Source: an uncultured beta proteobacterium (lineage in GTDB: Bacteria > Pseudomonadota > Gammaproteobacteria > Burkholderiales > Burkholderiaceae_C). From it: a stretch of 5,571 bases of DNA. The stretch covers positions 1 through 5,571 of the forward strand of contig CAILKA010000312.1 in the NCBI GenBank assembly GCA_903834645.1, given 5' to 3'. The notes under the pieces were generated by a model. The model had not been told where the DNA came from. It saw only the letters and a program-made list of their open reading frames with translations, and did no database searches. This document shows, piece by piece, positions 1 through 5,571 of this stretch. Position 1 is the first letter of the stretch. Each line of letters starts with the position of its first letter. Both the position numbers and the translations under genes were made by a program.

Positions 1-2
1 CG

Positions 3-41
3 GGCGCGGTGGTGGCAATGTGTACGGGGACGAGATCTTGA
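3..41 (+). CDS. Possible 3' end of an upstream operon gene (partial)
   Basis: A reading frame enters from the left edge and stops at the TGA at 39-41, giving a tail that reads GAVVAMCTGTRS. It overlaps the TTG at 38 that I favour as the start of halogenase A, producing a TTGA junction like the ATGA junctions further down the operon. Twelve residues are too few to identify a family. In related clusters the upstream gene is often a TonB-dependent receptor or another halogenase, but nothing here shows which. The tail does not end in the C-terminal aromatic residue typical of an outer-membrane receptor. It may also be a chance open frame. Confidence 0.3.
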   Translation, partial: GAVVAMCTGTRS

Positions 42-1570
42 ACGACCGTCTGCGCAAGGTGGTGGTGCTCGGTGGAGGCTCGGCCGGCTGGCTCGTGGCG
101 GGGCTGCTGGCCAGCGAGCATCCCGAGCTGCACATCACGGTGGTCGAATCCAGCGAGGTGCCCATCATCGGCGTGGGCGAAGGCACCTGGCCGTCGATGC
201 GAGACACGCTGCGCCGCATCGGGCTGTCGGAGTCGGCCTTCGTGCGCGACTGCGACGTGGCCTTCAAGCAAGGCTCGCGTTTCGACGGATGGATGCGCGG
301 TGCGCCCGGCGCGCAGGGTGACCGCTACTACCACCCGTTCATGCTGCCGGTCGGACACGGCGAGACCGACCTGGTTCAGGCCTGGCTGGCCATGCGGGAC
401 TCGCGCCCCTTCGCGGATGTCGTCAGCCCTTCGGTTCAAGTCTGCGAAGCCGGTCGTGCACCCAGGCAGATGCAGACACCGGAGTTCGGCGCCGTCGCCA
501 ACTACGCCTACCATTTCGACGCAGGGCGGTTCGGCAAGATGCTGCGCGAGCACGCGTGCAGCAGCCTGGGCGTCCACCACGTGGTCGACCATGTCGATGA
601 GGTGCTCTCCCATGACAACGGCGACATTGCCGCCCTCCGGACGCGCGCGCACGGTGAACTGGGCGCCGACCTCTTCATCGATTGCTCCGGGCTTCCATCC
701 CTCCTGATCGGCCAGCACTTCGGGGTGCCGCTGAAGAGCGAATGCGAGGTGCTGTTCAACGATGCGGCCCTGGCGGTGCAGGTTCCTTACTCCAGGCCCG
801 ATGCGCCCGTGGCCACCTGCACCGTGGCCACCGCCTGGGCCAAGGGCTGGATCTGGGACATCGGCCTGCCCTCGCGACGCGGCGTGGGCTGCGTGTTTTC
901 CCGTGCGCACGCCGGCGAGGACGAAGCCCTTGCGGCGCTGCAGGCCTACCTCGACACCACCGGCGCCCCGGCCGAGCGGCCCACCCCACGCGTGATCCGC
1001 TACGACCCGGGATGGCGCCAGCAATTCTGGGTGCGCAACTGCGTGGCCATTGGCCTGTCCTCGGGATTCATCGAGCCTTTGGAGGCATCAGCGCTCGCCC
1101 TGGTGGAGCTCTCGGCGCAACGGCTGTGCGACGAGCTGCCGATGACGAGAGACAGCATGGACGCGGTGGCCCGGCGCTTCAACGACGACTTCAGCTACCG
1201 CTGGGCGCGGGTCATCGACTTCCTGAAGCTGCACTATGTGCTGAGCCGCCGCGACGACAGCGCCTACTGGCGCGCGCACCGTGACCCTGCAAGCTGGCCC
1301 GTCCGCCTGCGCGAACTGCTGCCGATGTGGCGGCTGCGGGCACCCGCGCGGCATGACTTCGGCCGCATCGACGAGGTCTTTCCGGCCGCCAGTTACCACT
1401 ACGTGCTCTACGGCATGGGTTTTCGCCCAGACGCCCTGGCCGTGCCCGGTGCCAGACTGCAGGCGGCGCAGGCCTGCTTCGAAGAGGCTGCGCGGCTGGC
1501 CCGTCGACTCGTCGCCGGGCTGCCCGGCCATCGCAGCTTGATCGATCACCTCCACAAGACCGCGTCATGA
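38..1570 (+). CDS. Flavin-dependent tryptophan halogenase-like protein (halogenase A)
   Basis: This is a Trp_halogenase-family (PF04820) protein. The family uses FADH2, O2 and chloride or bromide to halogenate electron-rich aromatic rings in the cytoplasm. Counting from a TTG start at 38 (510 aa), I see the GGGSAGW dinucleotide-binding loop at residues 12-18, GVGEGTWPS at about 45-53, the catalytic Lys77 in AFKQG (PrnA Lys79), the family Trp motif as WIWDIG at 271-276, and EPLEAS with Glu349 (PrnA Glu346). Oddities are Gly in place of the Pro of WxWxIP, and AS where PrnA has ST beside the catalytic Glu. The PrnA/RebH tryptophan-binding tyrosine pair and Trp are also missing. The TTG start is chosen because it gives the usual N-terminal length before GGG, has GGGGA at 26-30 seven bases upstream, and overlaps an upstream stop codon. 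GTG at 20 is the alternative start. The stop overlaps the next ATG. The family call is firm; halogenating activity and substrate are inferred. Confidence 0.93.
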   Translation: MNDRLRKVVVLGGGSAGWLVAGLLASEHPELHITVVESSEVPIIGVGEGTWPSMRDTLRRIGLSESAFVRDCDVAFKQGSRFDGWMRGAPGAQGDRYYHPFMLPVGHGETDLVQAWLAMRDSRPFADVVSPSVQVCEAGRAPRQMQTPEFGAVANYAYHFDAGRFGKMLREHACSSLGVHHVVDHVDEVLSHDNGDIAALRTRAHGELGADLFIDCSGLPSLLIGQHFGVPLKSECEVLFNDAALAVQVPYSRPDAPVATCTVATAWAKGWIWDIGLPSRRGVGCVFSRAHAGEDEALAALQAYLDTTGAPAERPTPRVIRYDPGWRQQFWVRNCVAIGLSSGFIEPLEASALALVELSAQRLCDELPMTRDSMDAVARRFNDDFSYRWARVIDFLKLHYVLSRRDDSAYWRAHRDPASWPVRLRELLPMWRLRAPARHDFGRIDEVFPAASYHYVLYGMGFRPDALAVPGARLQAAQACFEEAARLARRLVAGLPGHRSLIDHLHKTAS

Positions 1571-2277
1571 CCCGCCCCGTCCTGCTCGACAACATCACGC
1601 ACCGTGACCTGCGCATCCATACCGGGCGCTCGGCGGCACTGGGCGACGCGCGACAGTACGCCCTGGCCCTGCCGGCCGAGTTCCGCCAGCTGCAGGCGCA
1701 TTTCCCCATCGTCTTCCAGCTCGTGGAGGGTGATGTCGGATTCCAACCGATCGCCCTGTTCGGGCTCGAGGAGGGGCAAAACCTCTTCCTGACCCCCACA
1801 GGTTGGGACGCCCCCGTGGTGCCGATAGCCCTGCAGCGCGATCCCTTCCTGATCGGCCGCGCCTTCGATGACACGCTTCAGCTGCACATCGACCTGGACA
1901 GCCCCCGCATCGTGCAGCCGCAGGAAGGAGAGGTCGGCACGGCGCTCTTCATGCCCCATGGCGGCTTCAGCGAATACCTCGAGCGTGCCGTCGAGCTGAT
2001 GGAGCAGCTGCACGCCCAGGCCCAGCATCTGCCCCTCTTCATCGAGGCACTGACGAGCCATCAGTTGCTCGAGCCCTTCGTGCTCGACTTCGAGATGCCC
2101 AGCGGCGAGCAGAGCCGCCTCAGCGGCCTGTACACCGTCAACGAGGAACGGCTGGCTGACTTGCCCGGGGCGGCTCTGGAGGCCCTGGCGCGCGAAGGCC
2201 TGCTGCTGCCCATCTACATGCAGATCGCCTCGTTGTCGCAGCTGACTGTGCTGGCCGAGCGCGCCTCGCGCCGCTGA
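1567..2277 (+). CDS. SapC family protein
   Basis: This 236-residue protein resembles the SapC family (PF07277), at about the usual length. Recognisable blocks are ALPAEFRQL near residues 34-42, LFLTPTGWDAP with GWDA at 79-82, then RDPFLIG at 91-97, a PHGGFSEYL block near 136-144, and a C-terminal stretch LSGLYTVNEERL followed by GLLLPIYMQIASL. No signal peptide or membrane segment is visible, so it is probably cytoplasmic. The family is named after a Campylobacter fetus S-layer protein, but this branch regularly sits beside halogenase and cupin_8 genes and has no established biochemical role. Its ATG lies inside the halogenase A stop as ATGA, with no clear Shine-Dalgarno sequence, so translation is probably coupled. 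I do not see catalytic motifs. A structural or substrate-binding partner role is only a guess. Confidence 0.88.
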   Translation: MTRPVLLDNITHRDLRIHTGRSAALGDARQYALALPAEFRQLQAHFPIVFQLVEGDVGFQPIALFGLEEGQNLFLTPTGWDAPVVPIALQRDPFLIGRAFDDTLQLHIDLDSPRIVQPQEGEVGTALFMPHGGFSEYLERAVELMEQLHAQAQHLPLFIEALTSHQLLEPFVLDFEMPSGEQSRLSGLYTVNEERLADLPGAALEALAREGLLLPIYMQIASLSQLTVLAERASRR

Positions 2278-2283
2278 AGCCCG

Positions 2284-3291
2284 ATGCGAGAAGTCCCCGC
2301 CTGGGCCGGGCCCTTCGAGCCCGAGGCGCTGCCGGACGAGCTGCTGGGCGCCGACCGCCCCTTCGTCGTGCGCGGGGGCTTCGCGCATTGGCCGGTCGTG
2401 CAAGCCGCGCGCCAGTCCGAGGTGGAGCTGGCACGCTACCTGATGGGCTTCTACAACGGCGTGCGCATGACGCTCTTCGAGCTGGCCCCCCAGGAGCGCG
2501 GCCGCGTGTTCTATGCCGACGACACGCTGAGCAGCTTCAACTTCCGCCGCCACGCGGCCACGCTCGACCAGGTGCTCACCGGGCTGCTGGGCCTGGCGCA
2601 AACGACCGAGCCACCTGCCCTGTATGTGGGCTCCACCACGGTGGAGGCGGTGCTGCCGGGGTTTCTGCAGGCCAACGGGATCGGCCTGGGCGCGCGCGAT
2701 GCGCTGGTGAGCCTGTGGCTGGGCAACCGCACGCGCATCGCCGCCCACTACGACCTGCCGGACAACTTCGCCATCGTGGCGGCCGGCCGTCGCCGTTTCA
2801 CGGTCTTTCCGCCCGAGCAGATCCACAACCTCTACGTGGGGCCGCTCGACCCGACGCCGGCCGGGCAGCCGGTCAGCCTGGTCGACTTCCTCGAGCCCGA
2901 CCTGGAGCGCTTCCCGCGCTTTGCGCAGGCCTGGGAGGCCGGTGAGCAGGCGGTGCTGGAGCCGGGCGACGCGCTCTTCATCCCGAGCATGTGGTTCCAC
3001 CATGTCGAAGGGCTGGAGGCGGTGAACCTTCTCATCAACGCCTGGTGGCGCCAGACCCCCGACTACATCGACTCGCCGCTGAGCGCACTGCGCCTGGCGC
3101 TGATGACGATTCGTGACCTGCCGCAGCGGGAGCGGCGCATCTGGGCGCACCACTTCCAGCACTTCGTCTTCGCGGCGGACGCCGCTACATGGGCCCACAT
3201 CCCCGAGGCGGCCCGCGGGCTGCTGGGACCCATCGACGAAAACCTTTCGCGGCAGGCCCGCACGCAACTCCTCAACCAACTCAAGCGATGA
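2284..3291 (+). CDS. Cupin_8 / JmjC-like Fe(II)-dependent oxygenase
   Basis: This 335-residue protein fits the cupin-like/JmjC group (PF13621) of Fe(II)- and usually 2-oxoglutarate-dependent oxygenases, whose best-known relative is the asparaginyl hydroxylase FIH. The metal triad is visible as His155 and Asp157 in AAHYDLPDN, and His240 in IPSMWFHHVEG. The spacing of 85 residues is close to that in FIH. The strand GRRRFTVFPPEQI at about 168-180, followed by NLYVGPLD, is typical of the members found beside halogenases. By alignment to FIH the lysine that binds 2-oxoglutarate is replaced by Arg170. No signal peptide is seen. It starts 6 bases after the SapC stop without a good ribosome-binding site, and its stop overlaps the start of halogenase B. 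Hydroxylation of the same small molecule, or of a protein side chain, is possible. The substrate is unknown. Confidence 0.9.
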   Translation: MREVPAWAGPFEPEALPDELLGADRPFVVRGGFAHWPVVQAARQSEVELARYLMGFYNGVRMTLFELAPQERGRVFYADDTLSSFNFRRHAATLDQVLTGLLGLAQTTEPPALYVGSTTVEAVLPGFLQANGIGLGARDALVSLWLGNRTRIAAHYDLPDNFAIVAAGRRRFTVFPPEQIHNLYVGPLDPTPAGQPVSLVDFLEPDLERFPRFAQAWEAGEQAVLEPGDALFIPSMWFHHVEGLEAVNLLINAWWRQTPDYIDSPLSALRLALMTIRDLPQRERRIWAHHFQHFVFAADAATWAHIPEAARGLLGPIDENLSRQARTQLLNQLKR

Positions 3292-4829
3292 ACACCTCGA
3301 TGAAGCCTTTTCGACGCGTCGTGATTGCCGGCGGCGGCACGGCCGGCTGGATGATGGCCGCGCTGATGAGCAAGCTGCTGGGCAAGCAGCTCGACATCAA
3401 GCTGGTCGAATCCGAGGAGATCGGCACGGTAGGCGTGGGCGAAGCCACCATCCCGGCGCTGCAGACCTTCCACAACCTGCTCGGCATCAACGAGGCCGAG
3501 TTCATGGCGGCCACCAACGCCACCTTCAAGCTCGGCATCAACTTCGAGGGCTGGAAGAATATCGGGGAGAACTACTTCCACTCCTTCGGCTCGACCGGCA
3601 ACGACCACTGGAGCGCGGGCTTCCAGCACTTCTGGCTCAAGGGCCGCGCCGAGGGCCTCTCCCGAACCTACACCGACTACAACCCCGAGACGGTCGCGGC
3701 CTTTGCCAACCGATTCGGCCATGTGCCGAACAACGGCCTGAACTATGCCTTCCACCTGGACGCGGGCCGCTACGCCCGGTTCCTGCGCGCGATGAGCGAG
3801 CGCTGCGGGGTGCAGCGCGTCGAGGGCAAGATCGCCCAGGTGCTCCAGCATGGATCCGAGGCGGGTGCGGAGCGTGTCGGCGACATCTCCGCGCTGCGCA
3901 TGCACGACGGCAGCTGCATCGAGGGAGACCTGTTCATCGACTGCACGGGCTTTCGCTCGTTGCTGCTGGGCGAGACCCTGGGCGTGGGCTACGAGGACTG
4001 GTCCTACTGGCTGCCCTGCGACCGCGCCGTGGCGGTGCAGACCGCCTCGGTGCGCGAGGCCTGGCCTTACACCCGTTCGATCGCGCACCCCTTCGGATGG
4101 CAATGGCGCATCCCGCTTCAGCATCGCGTGGGCAACGGCCTGGTCTACAGCAGCAAGGAGCTGAGCGACGCCGATGCGCCCGACATGCTGCGTCGCAACG
4201 TGGAAGGCGAGCTCCTGACCCAGCCGCGGGTCATCCGGTTCCTCCCCGGCCAGCGCGACAAGGTGTGGGAGCGAAACTGCATCGCGGTGGGCCTGGCCGG
4301 CGGATTCGTCGAGCCGCTGGAGTCCACCAGCATCCACATGATCCAGCGTGCCGCCATCCGCCTGTGCCAGCTCTTCCCGCCCGGTGGTGTCCAGCAGGCC
4401 GACGTCGACGAGTTCAACCTCCAGTCCAAGCGCGACCTCGAGCACATCCGGGACTTCATCGTGCTGCACTACCACGTCAACGAGCGCACCGACTCGGCAC
4501 TGTGGAAGCATGTGCGGGAGATGAACATCCTGCCGACGCTGCGCCACCGCATCGAGCTCTTCCGCGAGACCGCCCGCGTCTTCCGGCCGAGCGACGAGTT
4601 GTTCGCGGAGAACTCCTGGGTGCAGGTCATGATGGGCCAGGGCATCACGCCTGCGCGCCACCACCCGGTGGCCGATCTCATGGGCCGGGACGAACTCAGG
4701 CGCTTCCTGGGCGACATCCAGGTCAAGGTGCAGCGCACGGTGGCCGGCCTGTCCGGGCACCAGCGCTACGTCGAGCAGCTGTGCGCGCCCTATCGGGCCG
4801 AGGCTCCGATGGCCAAGGCGATGGGCTGA
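3288..4829 (+). CDS. Flavin-dependent tryptophan halogenase-like protein (halogenase B)
   Basis: This 513-residue Trp_halogenase-family protein (PF04820) has all the core motifs: GGGTAGW at residues 15-21, GVGEATIP at 49-56, Lys81 in TFKLG (PrnA Lys79), WQWRIP at 271-276 as an exact WxWxIP, and EPLEST with Glu345 (PrnA Glu346). WxWxIP distinguishes two-component halogenases from related flavin monooxygenases. The C-terminal region reads FAENSWVQVMMGQGI, where PrnA has its FWLNGNYYC block, so the free-tryptophan pocket is not conserved. It is only distantly similar to halogenase A and is not a recent duplicate. The start at 3288 is chosen because it sits in an ATGA overlap with the cupin gene and gives the usual N-terminus. 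A second ATG at 3300 is also possible. The frame is open back to 3189, but that extension lies inside the cupin gene. A separate FAD reductase would be needed and is not in the window. Confidence 0.95.
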   Translation: MNTSMKPFRRVVIAGGGTAGWMMAALMSKLLGKQLDIKLVESEEIGTVGVGEATIPALQTFHNLLGINEAEFMAATNATFKLGINFEGWKNIGENYFHSFGSTGNDHWSAGFQHFWLKGRAEGLSRTYTDYNPETVAAFANRFGHVPNNGLNYAFHLDAGRYARFLRAMSERCGVQRVEGKIAQVLQHGSEAGAERVGDISALRMHDGSCIEGDLFIDCTGFRSLLLGETLGVGYEDWSYWLPCDRAVAVQTASVREAWPYTRSIAHPFGWQWRIPLQHRVGNGLVYSSKELSDADAPDMLRRNVEGELLTQPRVIRFLPGQRDKVWERNCIAVGLAGGFVEPLESTSIHMIQRAAIRLCQLFPPGGVQQADVDEFNLQSKRDLEHIRDFIVLHYHVNERTDSALWKHVREMNILPTLRHRIELFRETARVFRPSDELFAENSWVQVMMGQGITPARHHPVADLMGRDELRRFLGDIQVKVQRTVAGLSGHQRYVEQLCAPYRAEAPMAKAMG

Positions 4830-4842
4830 GCCGGCCTCAGCC
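4824..4842. terminator. Hairpin between convergent genes, possible bidirectional terminator
   Basis: The sequence GGCTGAG, then CCGGC, then CTCAGCC forms a perfect 7-base-pair stem with a 5-base loop. The left arm contains the TGA of halogenase B (4827-4829). The right arm contains, on the other strand, the TGA of the GFA gene (4837-4839). The position between convergent genes fits a shared terminator. There is no T-run on either side, so it is not a classical intrinsic terminator. It could instead stall or protect 3' ends. Confidence 0.5.
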
Positions 4843-5259
4843 GAATTCCGCGTGCTGTGGCAAGGAATCCGTGATGGTGAACCACGGAGCCTTGGAGCCG
4901 ACGAAGATGTGGGCCGATGGCCGAAGGGTGGGCGAATCGGTGAGCGTGCCCAAGGTGAGGTGAACGAACCGGCCCTCTCGAACCACGGAGTACAGCAGCG
5001 AGCCGCACGTGGCGCAACGAACGTCGTGGTCCAGGCCCTCTCCGTAGCGCAGCAGGTTCTCTTCGCCAAAGGTGAGGGCGAACTTGTCCTGCTCGATGCC
5101 TGCAAAGGCCTTGAACGCCGAGCCAGTGGCTCGCCTGCAGTTGGAGCAGTGGCAGTTCAGCGCATAGGCAAACTCGTCGGCCACGCGGTAACCCACCTGG
5201 CCGCACAGGCAGCGGCCCGAAAGCTGACGACCTGGCCGCGACGTGATCGGTTCACTCAT
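4837..5259 (-). CDS. GFA family zinc-binding protein
   Basis: This 140-residue protein belongs to the GFA family (PF04828), named after the glutathione-dependent formaldehyde-activating enzyme of Paracoccus. The seven-cysteine zinc pattern is complete: Cys17 and Cys19 in CLCG, Cys36, Cys38 and Cys41 in NCHCSNCRRATGS, and Cys82 and Cys85 in RCATCGSLLY. Length is normal for the short single-domain members and no signal peptide is present. Most such proteins have no proven substrate, and enzymatic formaldehyde activation has been questioned even for the founding member, so only the fold and zinc sites are secure. It runs towards halogenase B with 7 bases between the stops, so it is not part of that operon. 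The ATG at 5259 gives a standard start about 15 residues before CxCG, although no strong Shine-Dalgarno sequence is seen. Confidence 0.93.
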   Translation of the reverse strand: MSEPITSRPGRQLSGRCLCGQVGYRVADEFAYALNCHCSNCRRATGSAFKAFAGIEQDKFALTFGEENLLRYGEGLDHDVRCATCGSLLYSVVREGRFVHLTLGTLTDSPTLRPSAHIFVGSKAPWFTITDSLPQHAEFG

Positions 5260-5438
5260 CTCACTGGGGCCCGGCAGGCCACGTGACGGCCCTGCTGGCC
5301 GGTCGGGTCAATGTAGCACCGGCTACCTGGCGCGCCGCCCGGGTTGGGAAAAGCGCTCGGCCTGCCCGGGGCTGCGGCGCGGCATGATGAAGCCCTGCGC
5401 GTCGGCGCCCGTCTGAGGGTCTGCGACCCACTTCCCCC
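5260..5438. promoter_or_regulatory. Divergent intergenic region (promoters expected, not resolved)
   Basis: This 179-base gap separates the start of the minus-strand GFA gene from the start of the plus-strand oxidoreductase, so promoters for both should lie here. I see no convincing -35/-10 pair for sigma-70 in either direction. On the minus strand there is a TACATT (5310-5315) with no good -35 at the right distance, and a TTGACC (5306-5311) with no good -10. A short inverted repeat lies at 5313-5326. GAGGG at 5415-5419 is too far from the ATG at 5439 to be a normal ribosome-binding site. Confidence 0.35.
5313..5326. repeat. Short inverted repeat in divergent intergenic region
   Basis: GTAGC, a 4-base spacer ACCG, then GCTAC form a perfect 5+5 inverted repeat. 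Its location between divergent genes could suit a small operator, but a repeat this short can easily occur by chance in GC-rich DNA. Confidence 0.25.
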
Positions 5439-5571
5439 ATGAACCTCCCCACCCACGCCCAGGTCGTCATCGTCGGCGGCGGCATCGCCGGCTGCTCCAC
5501 CGCTTACCACCTGACCAAGCTCGGCATCACCGATGTGCTGCTGCTCGAGCAGGGTCAGCTCACCAGCGGCA
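5439..5571 (+). CDS. FAD-dependent oxidoreductase, DAO family (5' end only)
   Basis: Only the first 44 codons are in the window. They begin MNLPTHAQVVIVGGGIAGCS and show a Rossmann FAD-binding start: hydrophobic strand, GGGIAGCSTAYHL at about residues 13-25, a second strand, and the acidic Glu that binds the ribose in LLLEQGQLTSG. This beginning, and especially the LEQGQLTSG ending, is typical of the DAO family (PF01266) members related to sarcosine and dimethylglycine dehydrogenases, which oxidise N-methyl amino compounds. That closer identity cannot be settled from 44 residues. There is no good Shine-Dalgarno sequence just before the ATG, so a leaderless or short-leader mRNA is possible. 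It is separated from the halogenase operon by the GFA gene and is probably unrelated to it. Confidence 0.85.
   Translation, partial: MNLPTHAQVVIVGGGIAGCSTAYHLTKLGITDVLLLEQGQLTSG

Noticed and set aside
38..1570. Halogenase A as an ordinary FAD monooxygenase
   Set aside because: The catalytic Lys in AFKQG, the WxWxI core and the EPLE motif with a family-type C-terminus place it in PF04820, despite its altered motif residues.
1546..3279. Long open frame on the minus strand (about 577 codons) opposite SapC and the cupin gene
   Set aside because: It is antisense to two recognisable gene families. Its product is rich in His, Gln, Arg and Ala with no domain, as expected for the mirror frame of GC-rich coding DNA.
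3189..3287. N-terminal extension of halogenase B to an ATG at 3189
   Set aside because: The 33 extra residues lie inside the cupin coding region, look like shifted-frame translation, and precede the standard family N-terminus. The ATGA start at 3288 fits the operon pattern.
3113..4963. Plus-strand open frame of about 616 codons overlapping the cupin gene and halogenase B in another frame
   Set aside because: The translation is low-complexity, rich in Arg, Pro, Gly and Ala, with no domain. It crosses the boundary of two real genes and enters the antisense of a third.
3063..5105. Very long open frame on the minus strand (about 680 codons) opposite halogenase B and running through the GFA gene
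   Set aside because: Although longer than any real gene here, it overlaps well-supported genes on both strands and shows no recognisable motif. It is a composition artefact.
5280..5285. CACGTG palindrome upstream of the GFA gene
   Set aside because: A single six-base palindrome with no flanking symmetry is expected by chance and has no supported bacterial regulator here.
5344..5388. TTGGGA at 5344 with CATGAT at 5383 as a promoter for the oxidoreductase
   Set aside because: The spacing is about 33 bases, roughly twice that usable by sigma-70, and both boxes match poorly.

Overview
The window is strongly GC-rich chromosomal DNA with mostly G/C third codon positions and almost no intergenic space. 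Gene content and base composition suggest a proteobacterium, most likely a betaproteobacterium of the Burkholderiales. That assignment is an inference, since no rRNA or other phylogenetic marker is present.

Positions 38-4829 hold one compact plus-strand operon of four genes: a flavin-dependent halogenase-like protein (halogenase A, 38-1570), a SapC-family protein (1567-2277), a cupin_8/JmjC-like Fe(II) oxygenase (2284-3291) and a second, divergent halogenase-like protein (halogenase B, 3288-4829). Two junctions are ATGA overlaps, the third is a 6-base gap, and none of the internal starts has a clear Shine-Dalgarno sequence, so the genes look translationally coupled. The reading frame entering from the left edge stops at 41. 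With a TTG start for halogenase A at 38 this gives a similar TTGA overlap, so the operon probably continues upstream of the window.

Halogenase/SapC/cupin_8 groups, often beside TonB-dependent receptors, are known from genomes of Caulobacter, Xanthomonas and marine gammaproteobacteria, but their physiological substrate is not established to my knowledge. Here both halogenases keep the FAD-binding motif, the catalytic lysine and the catalytic glutamate. Both lack the residues that PrnA and RebH use to hold free tryptophan. They belong to different subfamilies, which suggests two distinct halogenation steps or a catalytic/accessory pair acting on something other than free tryptophan. No flavin reductase, carrier protein or NRPS/PKS gene is in view.

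The operon ends in a 19-base hairpin (4824-4842) that contains its last stop codon and the stop codon of a convergent minus-strand GFA-family zinc protein (4837-5259). A 179-base divergent intergenic region (5260-5438) follows. Then comes the 5' end of an FAD-dependent DAO-family oxidoreductase (from 5439), cut off by the window edge. These last two genes look unrelated to the halogenase operon.
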